Under the pieces are notes generated by a model. The model did no database searches and was not told where the DNA came from. It saw nothing but the letters and a program-made list of their open reading frames with translations. A program made the translations under genes and the position numbers. 64,000 nt of DNA from positions 1 to 64,000 of the forward strand of contig CAYPIE010000003.1 in NCBI GenBank assembly GCA_964410665.1, written 5' to 3'. Of this stretch, positions 43,960 to 53,212 are shown in pieces (position 1 is the stretch's first letter; each line of letters opens with the position of its first letter). The DNA comes from CAYPIE01 sp964410665 (GTDB lineage: Bacteria; Planctomycetota; Planctomycetia; Gemmatales; Gemmataceae).

Positions 43960-46200
43960 ATGATGAACCAGATCCTGGACGCGTGGAGGCCGAATAACCC
44001 CGGCAGCGGTGGTGGGACCGGCGTCTGGCCGGTCATCATTCCGGTACCCCGGTCGCTCGGTAGTCGCTTACTGGGCTGCCTCGTCTGGGGTCTGTGCCTG
44101 CTTGGGCACCAAGCATGGGGCCAGTCGCCTTCGCAGAGCTTGCCACGTACACCGAACTCCTCGGAAAACTCCCCCGCCGGATCGGCGGAAGGGATGCCTA
44201 ACCCTGGGACAGCCGAAGAACCTCCCGGTCCTTCGATCCCTCCGTTCGGACCGCGGCAAATCCGCATGCCGCGCTTGGACGCAGTGCCCCAAGGCGAGAC
44301 TGCACTGCCAAGTCCGACTCCTCAAGTCATTGCCGAATATGCTCGTTACATCCAATTGGGTCCCAAGCCGGGAACCACACTGGAGTTGATCCAGGGGCGC
44401 CCACGGGTGCTTGACCTCAAGGTCACGCCACGTCGCATCCAGATCGCCGATGAAGAGACCGCCCAATACGTCCTGCTCAGTCAGCAGGAAGTGAGTGTGC
44501 TCGGCGAGAAAGTCGGCGATACCGTTCTCAACTTATGGTTTCCCGACCAAGATCGACCTGGGGAATTGAAGCTACTCAGTTTCCTCGTGCGGGTGCTGCC
44601 CGATCCCGACATCAAGCATCGTCTTGAACGCGCTTACAAAGCCTTGGAAAACGAAATCAATCATGCCTTCCCCAATAGCAAGATCCGTATCATCTTGCTC
44701 GGCGATAAGGTCGGCGTTACCGGTCAGGCCCGAGATATCGTCGAAGCCAATCAGATTATCCGGGTCGTCGAAGCGAACGTCTTGCGAGATCCTGGACGTC
44801 GGACCCAGCGAAACCCGCAAGGGGTCACCAATGCGAGTTTTGATCGCGTCCTCCCTACGGGTGAGCCGGAAGTGATCAACATGCTTCGGGTTCCCGGCGA
44901 GCAACAGGTCATGCTTCAGGTCACCGTCGCCGAAGTGAACCGTGCGGCGGCACGAAGTATTGGCTTGAATTTCAATGTCTTTAGCGATAGCGGCCGACTG
45001 ATCGCCGGAAACAACACTGGGGGCATCTCCCTCTCAGGGCTCAACAGCCAAGTCGGTGCCTTCGCTCTGTTCTCGCAGGGACTGGAAGGGAACAACCGAG
45101 CCGCACTGTTGAGCGGTTTGGGTGGGCTCGCCAACATTCCCGCTGCCGTCGATAACGGTCAAATTCAATTAGCCATTAACGCACTCAAAAACCTTAGCTA
45201 CGCTCGGTTCCTCGCAGAACCGAATCTCACTACCTTGAATGGCCACACGGCCTCGTTCCAGGCGGGTGGCTCTTTCCCGGTTCCGGTGATCACCGGGTTT
45301 ACCGCGGCCGGCCTCCAAGGGGTGAACTTTATCCCTACCGGCGTGCAACTCAGCTTCACCCCCTACATCACCGACCGCGATCGGATTCGCCTGGTCATGG
45401 CCGCCGAGGTCAGTGATCGCGACCGCCAGGCGCTTCCTACGGTCATCGATGGGGCTACCATCCCCAGCCTGGTCACGCGTAACTTCCAGACCACGGTGGA
45501 GCTCCGCGAAGGCCAAACCTTGGCGGTTGCCGGTTTGATCCAGAACAAGCTCGATGCCGACTCCGCTCGGATCCCACTATTCGGGGATATCCCGGTCTTG
45601 AACCGGTTGCTGAACTTTGACCGCATCGCACACGATGAAACTGAACTGGTGATCTTGGTAACCCCACAACTGGTGCATCCCTATGAACGCGAGAAGGCAC
45701 CGCCACTCCCTGGCGCCGATATCGTTGAGCCAAACGATTTAGAGTTTTACCTGCTTGGCCGCATCGAAAGCCACACCGGAGTGGAATATCGCAGTCCGAT
45801 TCGGACCGATCTCAGTCGTCAGCTGCAGTATCGCCGCATGGAACTGCAACTGCTGGCCGGGCCCCATGGTCCTGCGAGCACGATTCCGTTTCCCCAGGAG
45901 ATGGTTGTAGAGCCTGCTCCAGGCGCCCCTGGAGCAACTCCGAATCCGGTGACGATGATCCCCGATATGGCCCCTGCCCCGATGCCGGTCCCGGGTATCC
46001 GTACGGCTCCCGAAGTCCTGCCCACACCGATTGCACCGACACCCACACCCCGTACCAACAACCCTCTCGGCCCCACCACAAGCATGAATGGGGTGGAGGC
46101 TGCTCCCATGGCTCCCGGCAAGCCGGGCTCCTTGGTCAGTCCATACTTACAACGGGCGGCAAAACGAGTCGCTGGCTCGTCGAGCAACACGCCACGCTGA
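43960..46200 (+). CDS. Type II/III secretion-like secretin (CpaC/GspD family)
   Basis: A 746-residue outer-membrane pore protein. Signal peptide near 18-55 (LLGCLVWGLCLLGHQAWG). Residues ~145-200 match the pilus-assembly N-terminal domain (VLDLKVTPRRIQIADEETAQ), ~225-285 a BON-like domain, and ~310-590 the secretin core (QVMLQVTVAEVNRAAARSIG; VQLSFTPYITDRDRIRLVMA). The C-terminal ~120 residues are Pro-rich and without known fold. Such secretins serve Tad/Flp pili or type II secretion. No partner ATPase or pilin for such a machine lies beside it. The start is one of two adjacent ATGs, 43960 or 43963. Confidence 0.88.
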   Translation: MMNQILDAWRPNNPGSGGGTGVWPVIIPVPRSLGSRLLGCLVWGLCLLGHQAWGQSPSQSLPRTPNSSENSPAGSAEGMPNPGTAEEPPGPSIPPFGPRQIRMPRLDAVPQGETALPSPTPQVIAEYARYIQLGPKPGTTLELIQGRPRVLDLKVTPRRIQIADEETAQYVLLSQQEVSVLGEKVGDTVLNLWFPDQDRPGELKLLSFLVRVLPDPDIKHRLERAYKALENEINHAFPNSKIRIILLGDKVGVTGQARDIVEANQIIRVVEANVLRDPGRRTQRNPQGVTNASFDRVLPTGEPEVINMLRVPGEQQVMLQVTVAEVNRAAARSIGLNFNVFSDSGRLIAGNNTGGISLSGLNSQVGAFALFSQGLEGNNRAALLSGLGGLANIPAAVDNGQIQLAINALKNLSYARFLAEPNLTTLNGHTASFQAGGSFPVPVITGFTAAGLQGVNFIPTGVQLSFTPYITDRDRIRLVMAAEVSDRDRQALPTVIDGATIPSLVTRNFQTTVELREGQTLAVAGLIQNKLDADSARIPLFGDIPVLNRLLNFDRIAHDETELVILVTPQLVHPYEREKAPPLPGADIVEPNDLEFYLLGRIESHTGVEYRSPIRTDLSRQLQYRRMELQLLAGPHGPASTIPFPQEMVVEPAPGAPGATPNPVTMIPDMAPAPMPVPGIRTAPEVLPTPIAPTPTPRTNNPLGPTTSMNGVEAAPMAPGKPGSLVSPYLQRAAKRVAGSSSNTPR

Positions 46201-46406
46201 AATACTACGCTTGGCAATACGTAAAAATTGTCGTTCGATTGGATCCAGGGAAGTGGATCTATCTGATGGGACCGCGGTCAATACGCGGATGCCGGCGTGG
46301 AGCAAGCGTAACAGAATAATGTATCTCTGGTTCGGGCAAGGACTTGCGACAAAAGCGGAGTACCGCCGTCACAAGGCTTGCGGCCCAAGAACGCCGAGGA
46401 GCGATC

Positions 46407-47114
46407 ATGAGCCTTCGTCAACGCTTGAGCGCAGGCCGCATGCATCTCAGCGCGGCCGCCCCATGGAGTCGCTACCGACTCCGCAAGTGGGTGAGTCTAT
46501 TTAGCCTGATTGCGGCTCTCTCCGGTTGTCAGCATGATGACTGCTTGGAATGCAAACAACCCCATTTTCGTCAGGCCAACGTACCCCCCCCGCACGGAAG
46601 CTATGTCCGAGACCACACCACACTTCAAGCCAACCTCGCCGAAGAAGCAGATTTTGTCATTTACGAACTTGAGTGGGTGGGCGATACCGCCAAACCTGCA
46701 CCTTACGGACGCTATCACCTCAGTGAAATCCTTCGACGCTTGCCCTCGGTTCCATTCCCGGTGGTCCTGCAACTCCATCCGGATGATAAGGTCAATCAAG
46801 AACGCCGAAACTACGTCGTTCGCTTCTTGGGAGAAAATGGTATCCGCGATGCCGCCCAACGAGTGGTGATCGACTTCGCCAAAGCTGAGGGAATGTACGG
46901 CGATGAGGCGGTCGGCCTCTACCCCGAATACATCACAACCCGGTATCGCAGTGGCTTCGCCGGAGGGGGGTTGTTTGGTGGTGCCGGCGGCTTTGGCGGA
47001 TTGGGTGGATTTCTTGGTGGAGGCTTTGGCCGATTTGGCCTTGGTTTGGGGACCGGGGGTCGATTTGGCTCAGGGGGTGGCTTCGGAGGTGGCTTTGGGG
47101 TCTTAGGCTACTAA
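46407..47114 (+). CDS. Gly-rich lipoprotein
   Basis: A 235-residue protein. It starts at an ATG with GAGGAG 5 nt upstream. A long basic N-region leads to a lipobox SLIAALSGC near 38-46. The middle ~140 residues are globular (VVLQLHPDDKVNQERRNYVV, RVVIDFAKAEG), and the C-terminal ~55 residues are a run of Gly with Phe and Leu (FGGLGG, FGRFGLGLG). Downstream of the secretin on the same strand, it may be a pilotin or surface partner; that is a guess. Confidence 0.68.
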   Translation: MSLRQRLSAGRMHLSAAAPWSRYRLRKWVSLFSLIAALSGCQHDDCLECKQPHFRQANVPPPHGSYVRDHTTLQANLAEEADFVIYELEWVGDTAKPAPYGRYHLSEILRRLPSVPFPVVLQLHPDDKVNQERRNYVVRFLGENGIRDAAQRVVIDFAKAEGMYGDEAVGLYPEYITTRYRSGFAGGGLFGGAGGFGGLGGFLGGGFGRFGLGLGTGGRFGSGGGFGGGFGVLGY

Positions 47115-47231
47115 TCGTCGATGGAACGTCGACAACTCTGGATGCGAGGGGAGCTCGATTCGGCCTGCGATCGACTCTCTCGTCTCCGACGGCGGATCCA
47201 ACAAACCCCGGGTTCCAGGAGGCAGTTTCCC

Positions 47232-48296
47232 ATGCGAATACCACAACCGCTCGGTCAGGGCTTGCTGGGGATATTGCTGGGAACCCAGCTCGGGTGTCTA
47301 AGCGTCACCAGCGAACATGTGAAAGACTGGCTGCAACCCCCAGTCAGCTCCGAACATGTCGGGCGTGCCCAGCTGCCATCCGAAGAAGCAGCCCAAGTCT
47401 GCCGTAGCATGGGGGATTCGATGGCAGCCAGCGGACATCTGGCCGAAGCCATCCTCCAGTATGAAACTGCTCGATCCCATGATCCCAAGTTGATCGATTT
47501 GTGCTATCCGCTTGCAGTACTCCATGACCGTATCGGCAACGACCAGAAAGCCTTCACCGAATTTCAAAAGGCAATCGCAGCTGCACCGGACAATCCCGAA
47601 ATCCGTAATGACCTCGGGTACTTCCACTATTGCCGGGGCGAATGGAAAGCCGCAGAACAGCAGTTCCGTATCGCACTTGAAATTCAGCCCAAATTCCACC
47701 GAGCGTGGGTGAATCTGGGTCTGACCCTCGGGCAACAGCGACGCTATGATGAGAGCTTAGAGGCATTTGAGAAAGTTCTCGTCACCTCGGAGGCCCGTTG
47801 CAATCTTGCCTTTATTTATGCAACTCAAGGTCGCCTCAGCGAAGCGATTCAGACTTGTCAACAAGCCATCCAACTTGACCCCGGTTATCAACCGGCGCGG
47901 CGTGCTCTAGAGTATTATTCCTCCGGTCCCGACCTTCCGCAGAACCTCACCAGCAAGAAGCGACCGTCGCCACTCCCCCCAACGTTGGAGTTGGACACCA
48001 TCCCGATGCCCAAACCCCGTGCTGGTTGGCAGCCAATCCCCCCCGCCAACGAAACGCTCGATCTGCCACCGGTCACTCTCCCGACGACAAAAAGTCCAAC
48101 GGTAACTTCGGCTGGGGCAGCCGACGGGTGGGTGTCGACGACATCGCCGTCACCGGTCGATAGACTTGCCCCGAAGGCAGGAACCATAGCAGACTACCCC
48201 CATCATCCTCGTACAGCCAACCACTCACTGTATCCGGTTTTGCCTTCAGGGGTTGACCGAGCGCTAGGTTCCAACGGCGTCCATCCTGATCGGTGA
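47232..48296 (+). CDS. TPR lipoprotein
   Basis: A 354-residue protein with a lipoprotein signal peptide (MRIPQPLGQGLLGILLGTQLGC). Residues ~60-230 hold about four to five TPR units (for example AILQYETARSHDPKLIDLC, AIQTCQQAIQLDPGYQPARR). Residues ~235-354 are Pro/Thr/Ser-rich. AGGAGG is 9 nt before the ATG. The 3' 224 bp overlap the minus-strand gene at 48073-48534, so the last ~75 residues may be a result of a lost stop or a true dual-coding stretch. It fits as a pilotin-like or assembly partner of the secretin upstream. Confidence 0.75.
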   Translation: MRIPQPLGQGLLGILLGTQLGCLSVTSEHVKDWLQPPVSSEHVGRAQLPSEEAAQVCRSMGDSMAASGHLAEAILQYETARSHDPKLIDLCYPLAVLHDRIGNDQKAFTEFQKAIAAAPDNPEIRNDLGYFHYCRGEWKAAEQQFRIALEIQPKFHRAWVNLGLTLGQQRRYDESLEAFEKVLVTSEARCNLAFIYATQGRLSEAIQTCQQAIQLDPGYQPARRALEYYSSGPDLPQNLTSKKRPSPLPPTLELDTIPMPKPRAGWQPIPPANETLDLPPVTLPTTKSPTVTSAGAADGWVSTTSPSPVDRLAPKAGTIADYPHHPRTANHSLYPVLPSGVDRALGSNGVHPDR

Positions 48297-48534
48297 ATGC
48301 CTTCCCACACTTCCAGTCCTTCGCAGACTGCGTTGTAAACACCGGCGGTCGAACGCCATCCGGTCCGAGAGCCTGTCCAGCCCCTCCAGGCGGACGGGTT
48401 CCCGGAGCAGGAACTGGTTCAAACTCGGTTATGCGTTGCTTGCCGATCCGTTGGTCCGAGGAGACTCGGACTTGTTGAGCTTCTAAGGGACTGTATACCA
48501 GCCCCAACAATGCCAGACTCATGACGGTTCGCAT
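48073..48534 (-). CDS. Small secreted protein of unknown function
   Basis: A 153-residue exported protein with signal peptide MRTVMSLALLGLVYSPLEA. The ATG at 48534 has GGGGGAGG 5 nt upstream, a strong sign that it is real. The rest is a Pro-rich start (EFEPVPAPGTRPPGGAGQAL) and a C-terminal domain with WKCGKAFTDQDGRRWNLALG and WLYEDDGGSLLWFLPSGQVY. I recognise no family. It overlaps the 3' end of the convergent TPR lipoprotein gene by 224 bp. Confidence 0.65.
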   Translation of the reverse strand: MRTVMSLALLGLVYSPLEAQQVRVSSDQRIGKQRITEFEPVPAPGTRPPGGAGQALGPDGVRPPVFTTQSAKDWKCGKAFTDQDGRRWNLALGQPLKAKPDTVSGWLYEDDGGSLLWFLPSGQVYRPVTAMSSTPTRRLPQPKLPLDFLSSGE

Positions 48535-48772
48535 TAGCACCTCCCCCGATCGCAACTCTCGAAGGCTGAATTACCAAATATACCTGTTTTGCCAGTTTAG
48601 CCGATTTTAACCAAATTACAAATCCCCAGCCTTCGTCCGTCCAGGCCACTAGCGAAAAACACTTGCCAATCGCATCTCCCACCGCAAGGAGTCTAGCCAT
48701 CCGGCATGACGTCAATTGGCAAGGTATCGAGGATTGGCTCATCCCTAAGTCAGATGGCTCAGAACCAGCAAC

Positions 48773-49849
48773 TTATTCCGTCATCCCTGCTTCATCTGTC
48801 GCGTGGAGTGGGCTTTTCATCAGCTCACGGAGCATCACAGTTGCGTAGCTTCCTGATGGTAAGAGAAAACAGATCTGCAAACCATTTGCCTGCATCGTCA
48901 ACGCAAGCTCGCCAGGATAGACCAAATTCTCTCGACGGGTTCCTTGCAGCAGATTCCCGAAGCCCGAAAAGCTCTGCCAATCCAGGCCGAAGCTCGCTAG
49001 CATGGCCGTTTCCCGTTCGGCGGCATCGGCTTGGGCGGCAAACGTTTTCCGACCACAGATGGGACCGGCATGGGTCGTTTCACGCGCAAGGAATCGGGAC
49101 TGTTCGCGAGCAACATCCGTGACGAAGAACAATCCACCGCTGGATTTGCTCATCACATCTCCCGGAAGGACTTGATGTAGCAAGCCATCTTGCATGCGTT
49201 GTGCCAGATAAAGGTTGTAGATGGCCGCTTGTGCCGCCGAGAGTGCCAGCTTGCGTAAAAAGGGGTTTCGCTTGACGGCTCGGTCCTGGGTTTGCTCGCC
49301 CGCTAGTAGCTTCAGTCCCAGCGAGGCAGTCTGAGCTTCTCGGCCAAGCCGTTGCGAGCCATAGAAGTTTGGCAATCCCAGGCGAGCAATTGCATCGACG
49401 ATCGCACGTGCAGGCCTTTCGGCTGCGGTGTCTACCCCTCGAATCAGGATGCGAAAACGGTTCCCAGCAAGATGTCCCGGTTTGAGCTTGTTGGTGTGCC
49501 GCGTCACTTCAAGCACCTTGATGCCATCACCATCAAGACGGGACAACTCGCTCTCAACGTGGACTGGGATCGAAATCCATTGACGCGTCACTGCATGGCG
49601 ATCTTTGAGCCCGGCCATGCCAATCTCCCCCACCGAGATCCCCAAACGACGGGAAATCTGGCGTTGGAAATACTCAGCGCCCATGCCGCGTTTTTCAATC
49701 CACACATAAAGATGTTCCCCAACTCCACTCGCGGGGTACAACGGGATCTCCTCGACCGCGAAATCCTCCGGCTCGACTTTGATAAGCCCACCGATTCCAG
49801 GCATCTCTGCGGTCAGATAGGGCGGTTCCAGCACAGCTGCCGGTACCAT
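48773..49849 (-). CDS. truD: tRNA pseudouridine(13) synthase TruD
   Basis: A 358-residue enzyme with the TruD core: KVEPEDFAVEEIPLYPASG, the catalytic Asp in GLKDRHAVTRQ (D83), and the TRUD insertion marked by NFYGSQRLGR. It converts U13 of tRNA-Glu (and sometimes others) to pseudouridine. The ATG at 49849 is taken; it is divergent from the cytochrome–WD40 gene and shares a 186-bp promoter region. Confidence 0.93.
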   Translation of the reverse strand: MVPAAVLEPPYLTAEMPGIGGLIKVEPEDFAVEEIPLYPASGVGEHLYVWIEKRGMGAEYFQRQISRRLGISVGEIGMAGLKDRHAVTRQWISIPVHVESELSRLDGDGIKVLEVTRHTNKLKPGHLAGNRFRILIRGVDTAAERPARAIVDAIARLGLPNFYGSQRLGREAQTASLGLKLLAGEQTQDRAVKRNPFLRKLALSAAQAAIYNLYLAQRMQDGLLHQVLPGDVMSKSSGGLFFVTDVAREQSRFLARETTHAGPICGRKTFAAQADAAERETAMLASFGLDWQSFSGFGNLLQGTRRENLVYPGELALTMQANGLQICFLLPSGSYATVMLRELMKSPLHATDEAGMTE

Positions 49850-50035
49850 GTTCGACCCTCCATGGCGCCCAGCAAGGGGTTATCCGGGCGTTGCGTTGTG
49901 CGGTCGGGTTAGCGTACACTAAGATCATAACTTTTCCAACTACTTGCCAACACGTTACGGGTGCCCTCTCGGGTTGGTACTGCTCTGCTGCCCTACCTCG
50001 CGTTTTTCCCGCACCCGCTTTGGAGATCGTCGCGC

Positions 50036-51505
50036 ATGCATCGTTTGACTCGTTTTCCGATTCATCGTCCCCTGATGCTCGCCGTTGTACTGAGCGGTTG
50101 GGTTGTAGCGACCAGCAGACAGGTCTACGCCGACGACAAACCCATCAATTTTCTCAAGGATATTGCTCCGATCTTCCAAGAAAACTGTTTCGCCTGTCAC
50201 GACGCGAAATCCCCGCGTGGTCGGTACAACATGACCACTGCAGCAGGACTCATGGAAGGTGGTTCCATTGGCGATGCCGTCGTCCCCGGCGACCCCGAGG
50301 CGAGTGAAATCTACCTTCGTCTGACGACCGATGAGCCTGAACTGATCATGCCCCCACCCGACAAGGGCAAGCCGTTGAACACTGAGCAGATCAATCTCGT
50401 CAAACGTTGGATCAACGCCGGGGCCAAACTGGATTCGGACCTCGATCCCAAAGCCGACCTGACCGCCAAGCTTCGCTCGCGTTGGACGCCGCCACGGCCA
50501 CCCGGAACCTACGTCTTTCCGGTAATGGTGAACGCCCTAGCATTTACTCCCAACGGAAAACAGGTGGTGGTGAGCGGCCACCACGAGCTCACCATCTGGA
50601 ATCTCGCCGATGGCAGCTTAGACAAACGCATCCACACGCGTGCGGAACGTACCTATGCCATGCAATTCACCTCCGAGGGCTATTTGATCGTGGCGGGCGG
50701 GCGTCCCGGACAAGAGGGCGATGTGTGTGTCTACGATCTGGATGCCCGTCCCAGCGATTCCCTCAACCAGGTTCCTCTGCTCGATGGAGTGAACGACTCG
50801 AAGGTGTTACTGGCTCGGTTGCTCCAGTGTGAGGATGCGATTCTCTGTCTTGCCCTGAGTCCCGATGGTCAGCGTTTGGCCGCCGCTGGCTGTGATCGTG
50901 CGGTCAGGGTTTGGGACTTGTCCAACGGGGTCCCCGAAGCCGCGTTACTTCAGACGATCGAAAACCACGCCGACTGGGTCATGGGTCTGTCCTTTGCTGA
51001 CAACAATCGGCTATTGTTCTCGGCCAGCCGTGACAAGACGGCCAAAGTTTGGGACCTGGAAACTCAGGAACCTACCGTGACCTTCCCGATGCACGCCGAG
51101 ACCGTTTTTGATGTAGTGGCCACATCCGATGCCCAACTGGGCATTTCCGTCGGTGCCGACAAGAGTGTTCGCTTCTGGGAAACGAAGGGCGATGGGAAGG
51201 AAGTCCGCCATCAGGAGGGACACCAAGACGATATCTACAAGTTGCTCCGACATCCCACCCAGAACTGGGTCATTACCTGTTCAGCAGACCATACCGTTCG
51301 CGTCTGGGACACCACCAAGAAAGCGAAACCTGTGCAAACCTTGAAAGGACTTAGCGATTGCGTGTTTGCCTTGGCGGTCAGCGCTGATGGGAAACGGGTC
51401 GCCGCAGGTGCATACAACGGGGAAGTGTCGGTCTGGAACATAGACGATGGAACGTTGGTAAATAAGTTTAATGCTTCCCCGGGGCTTCAGACGCAGCGAC
51501 CGTGA
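50036..51505 (+). CDS. Cytochrome c–WD40 repeat fusion protein
   Basis: A 489-residue exported protein. Signal peptide near 1-32, then a planctomycete-type cytochrome c module with heme site CFACH (51-55) and a likely distal Met in ELIMPPPDKG, then about six to seven WD40 blades from ~155 on (AVRVWDLSNG, TAKVWDLETQE, TVRVWDTTKK, EVSVWNIDDGTL). Such fusions are typical of planctomycetes; they may sense or carry electrons outside the cytoplasm. GGAG is 10 nt before the ATG. It ends 52 bp before a convergent lipoprotein gene. Confidence 0.9.
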   Translation: MHRLTRFPIHRPLMLAVVLSGWVVATSRQVYADDKPINFLKDIAPIFQENCFACHDAKSPRGRYNMTTAAGLMEGGSIGDAVVPGDPEASEIYLRLTTDEPELIMPPPDKGKPLNTEQINLVKRWINAGAKLDSDLDPKADLTAKLRSRWTPPRPPGTYVFPVMVNALAFTPNGKQVVVSGHHELTIWNLADGSLDKRIHTRAERTYAMQFTSEGYLIVAGGRPGQEGDVCVYDLDARPSDSLNQVPLLDGVNDSKVLLARLLQCEDAILCLALSPDGQRLAAAGCDRAVRVWDLSNGVPEAALLQTIENHADWVMGLSFADNNRLLFSASRDKTAKVWDLETQEPTVTFPMHAETVFDVVATSDAQLGISVGADKSVRFWETKGDGKEVRHQEGHQDDIYKLLRHPTQNWVITCSADHTVRVWDTTKKAKPVQTLKGLSDCVFALAVSADGKRVAAGAYNGEVSVWNIDDGTLVNKFNASPGLQTQRP

Positions 51506-51557
51506 CATCATGTTGGCGACCCGGATGCAACTCGGGCCGCCTTGCATCCGCAACACC

Positions 51558-52007
51558 CTAGCGATTTCCCGGCTTCTGCAAGTGAAAATCCAAGCTGGAT
51601 GATCCGGGGGGAAGATCGACTTGTTGGTTGTTTCCAACGGCGTTGTCCGGAATGGTATCGGCTGGATCTACAAGCCCATCCACATCGCCGCGAGTCCGTG
51701 CTTCACGTGCTCGTTGCATCATCTCCTCGCTGGACGAGGCAAAGTTGACCTTGCGAGTCGCCACCACGGTCACCATTTTGGGTCCAGGTGGCAACTCATC
51801 AATATGGTAATCGCCATCTTCGATTGCTCCCCCAGCGCTGGCTCCCTTGCCATCCGTGGGCGTAAAGGTGATGTAGCCCTTGCCCACGGGTTCATTCTCA
51901 TAGGTCACCTGACCCGAGACACTTGCCGTGCTTGGTCCACCACAACCGATACTGCTCAGAACCACCCCGGTAAAGATTCCAGCGACAAGGTTTTTACAAA
52001 TCTGCAT
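51558..52007 (-). CDS. Small lipoprotein with carboxypeptidase-regulatory-like fold
   Basis: A 149-residue lipoprotein; the lipobox is VLSSIGC near 16-22. The mature part (SVSGQVTYENEPVGKGYITF; DGDYHIDELPPGPKMVTVVA) resembles carboxypeptidase regulatory-like/transthyretin-like domains, very common in planctomycetes next to DUF1559 proteins, as here. It is 15 nt downstream of the DUF1559 stop. Function unknown; likely a surface or matrix component. Confidence 0.8.
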   Translation of the reverse strand: MQICKNLVAGIFTGVVLSSIGCGGPSTASVSGQVTYENEPVGKGYITFTPTDGKGASAGGAIEDGDYHIDELPPGPKMVTVVATRKVNFASSSEEMMQRAREARTRGDVDGLVDPADTIPDNAVGNNQQVDLPPGSSSLDFHLQKPGNR

Positions 52008-52022
52008 GACTCGTTTCCTTCG

Positions 52023-53075
52023 TTACTGTGCGGCGATGACTTCACCCCCAGTACGGGTTCCCAGGCCACGCCAAGTGAGTAGATCGATGCTGTTCGTATA
52101 GAAGCGCACAGAACCATCGCCCAAGGCAGCATTGACCCCTCCTGTATGTTGGCTGCGCGCAGCCACATTGGCACGGAACCCGGAACGAGTCCACCAGGCA
52201 TTTCCCCCAAGCGACACACAAGGCGGACGATAGCTGGTAATGCCGGCGTCCGCCGGACATGGACCGATGGGACGGTCGGGTGCGGATGTGTTCGGGGTTT
52301 GCGCTGTGCAAAATAGTCCGCCACCCATATTGCCGTACAAGATCGAACCCATCGGTCCCCCCCAGCCTGCTGTCGTATCCGGGGTAATCCCTTCGGAAAA
52401 CATCAAGGTATTCGAGGATCCATCTTTGAGAGCGGGAATTGCGCTGCCACGCGTCGTCGGTCCGGTACGACCCAAGATACTCCGGTTTGGATCGGTGGTC
52501 TGTAAGGGCTTTACGCCAAACACCCCAACCCCCCAAGGACCGTCACTACTATCCACCGGATTCCCATACATGTCTCCCGCACCAGTACACGCACGGTAGC
52601 TGCCCCGGACCATGCCATACCATGCAGTACCGAGCTCGTTGGTCTTGGGGCCACCGTCAGAAGGGCAAAGATAAGTCTTGATCGCCGTATGTCGCGACTG
52701 ACGTAGGTCGGGATGATCGCCGATCGGCCCATTCGGTCCCGGATAGACCTGGGACCAGGTCAGATCATTGAGCCCGATATAGCCACGATAAACGGGATCC
52801 TGTTCAAGATAAGGCAGAACGAGTTCCGACCAGGTGTACGTGTCCCAACAATCAAATTTCCGTCCATACGGAAATTCATCATGGACATCGTGGAAATTAT
52901 GGCAGGCAAGAGCTATCTGTTTCAGATGATTCGTACATGTCATCCGGGCAGCTGCCTCGCGGACTTTCTGGACCGCAGGCAGGAGAAGACCGATCAAGAT
53001 GGCAATAATCGCGATGACCACCAACAGCTCAATCAGGGTGAAGGCACAACGCGGATTCTTTTGCAGACCAGACAT
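52023..53075 (-). CDS. DUF1559 pseudopilin-like protein
   Basis: A 350-residue protein with a type IV prepilin-like N-terminus: CAFTLIELLVVIAIIAILIG starting near residue 9, processed and methylated by a prepilin peptidase in this group. The DUF1559 part follows, with TCTNHLKQIALACHNFHD and the C-terminal VNAALGDGSVRFYTNSIDL. These are abundant planctomycete surface proteins. The ATG at 53075 follows GGGAG by 6 nt; the frame is open to 53216. Confidence 0.93.
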   Translation of the reverse strand: MSGLQKNPRCAFTLIELLVVIAIIAILIGLLLPAVQKVREAAARMTCTNHLKQIALACHNFHDVHDEFPYGRKFDCWDTYTWSELVLPYLEQDPVYRGYIGLNDLTWSQVYPGPNGPIGDHPDLRQSRHTAIKTYLCPSDGGPKTNELGTAWYGMVRGSYRACTGAGDMYGNPVDSSDGPWGVGVFGVKPLQTTDPNRSILGRTGPTTRGSAIPALKDGSSNTLMFSEGITPDTTAGWGGPMGSILYGNMGGGLFCTAQTPNTSAPDRPIGPCPADAGITSYRPPCVSLGGNAWWTRSGFRANVAARSQHTGGVNAALGDGSVRFYTNSIDLLTWRGLGTRTGGEVIAAQ

Positions 53076-53212
53076 GACATCTCCCACGGTAGGGAATCGA
53101 GATACCATGTTGATTCTTTTATTGAACTTACCCTGGCTTCGCAAGCAGAAAATCCCAGTTCTCAAAGTCCCTTGAGCGTTGCCCTCTCCCAGGTTCCCGA
53201 CGACCAACCCCG

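Noticed and set aside
43593..43997. Plus-strand 134-codon frame between the actin-like and secretin genes
   Set aside because: No ribosome-binding site, antisense-like composition, and it overlaps the real secretin start in another frame.
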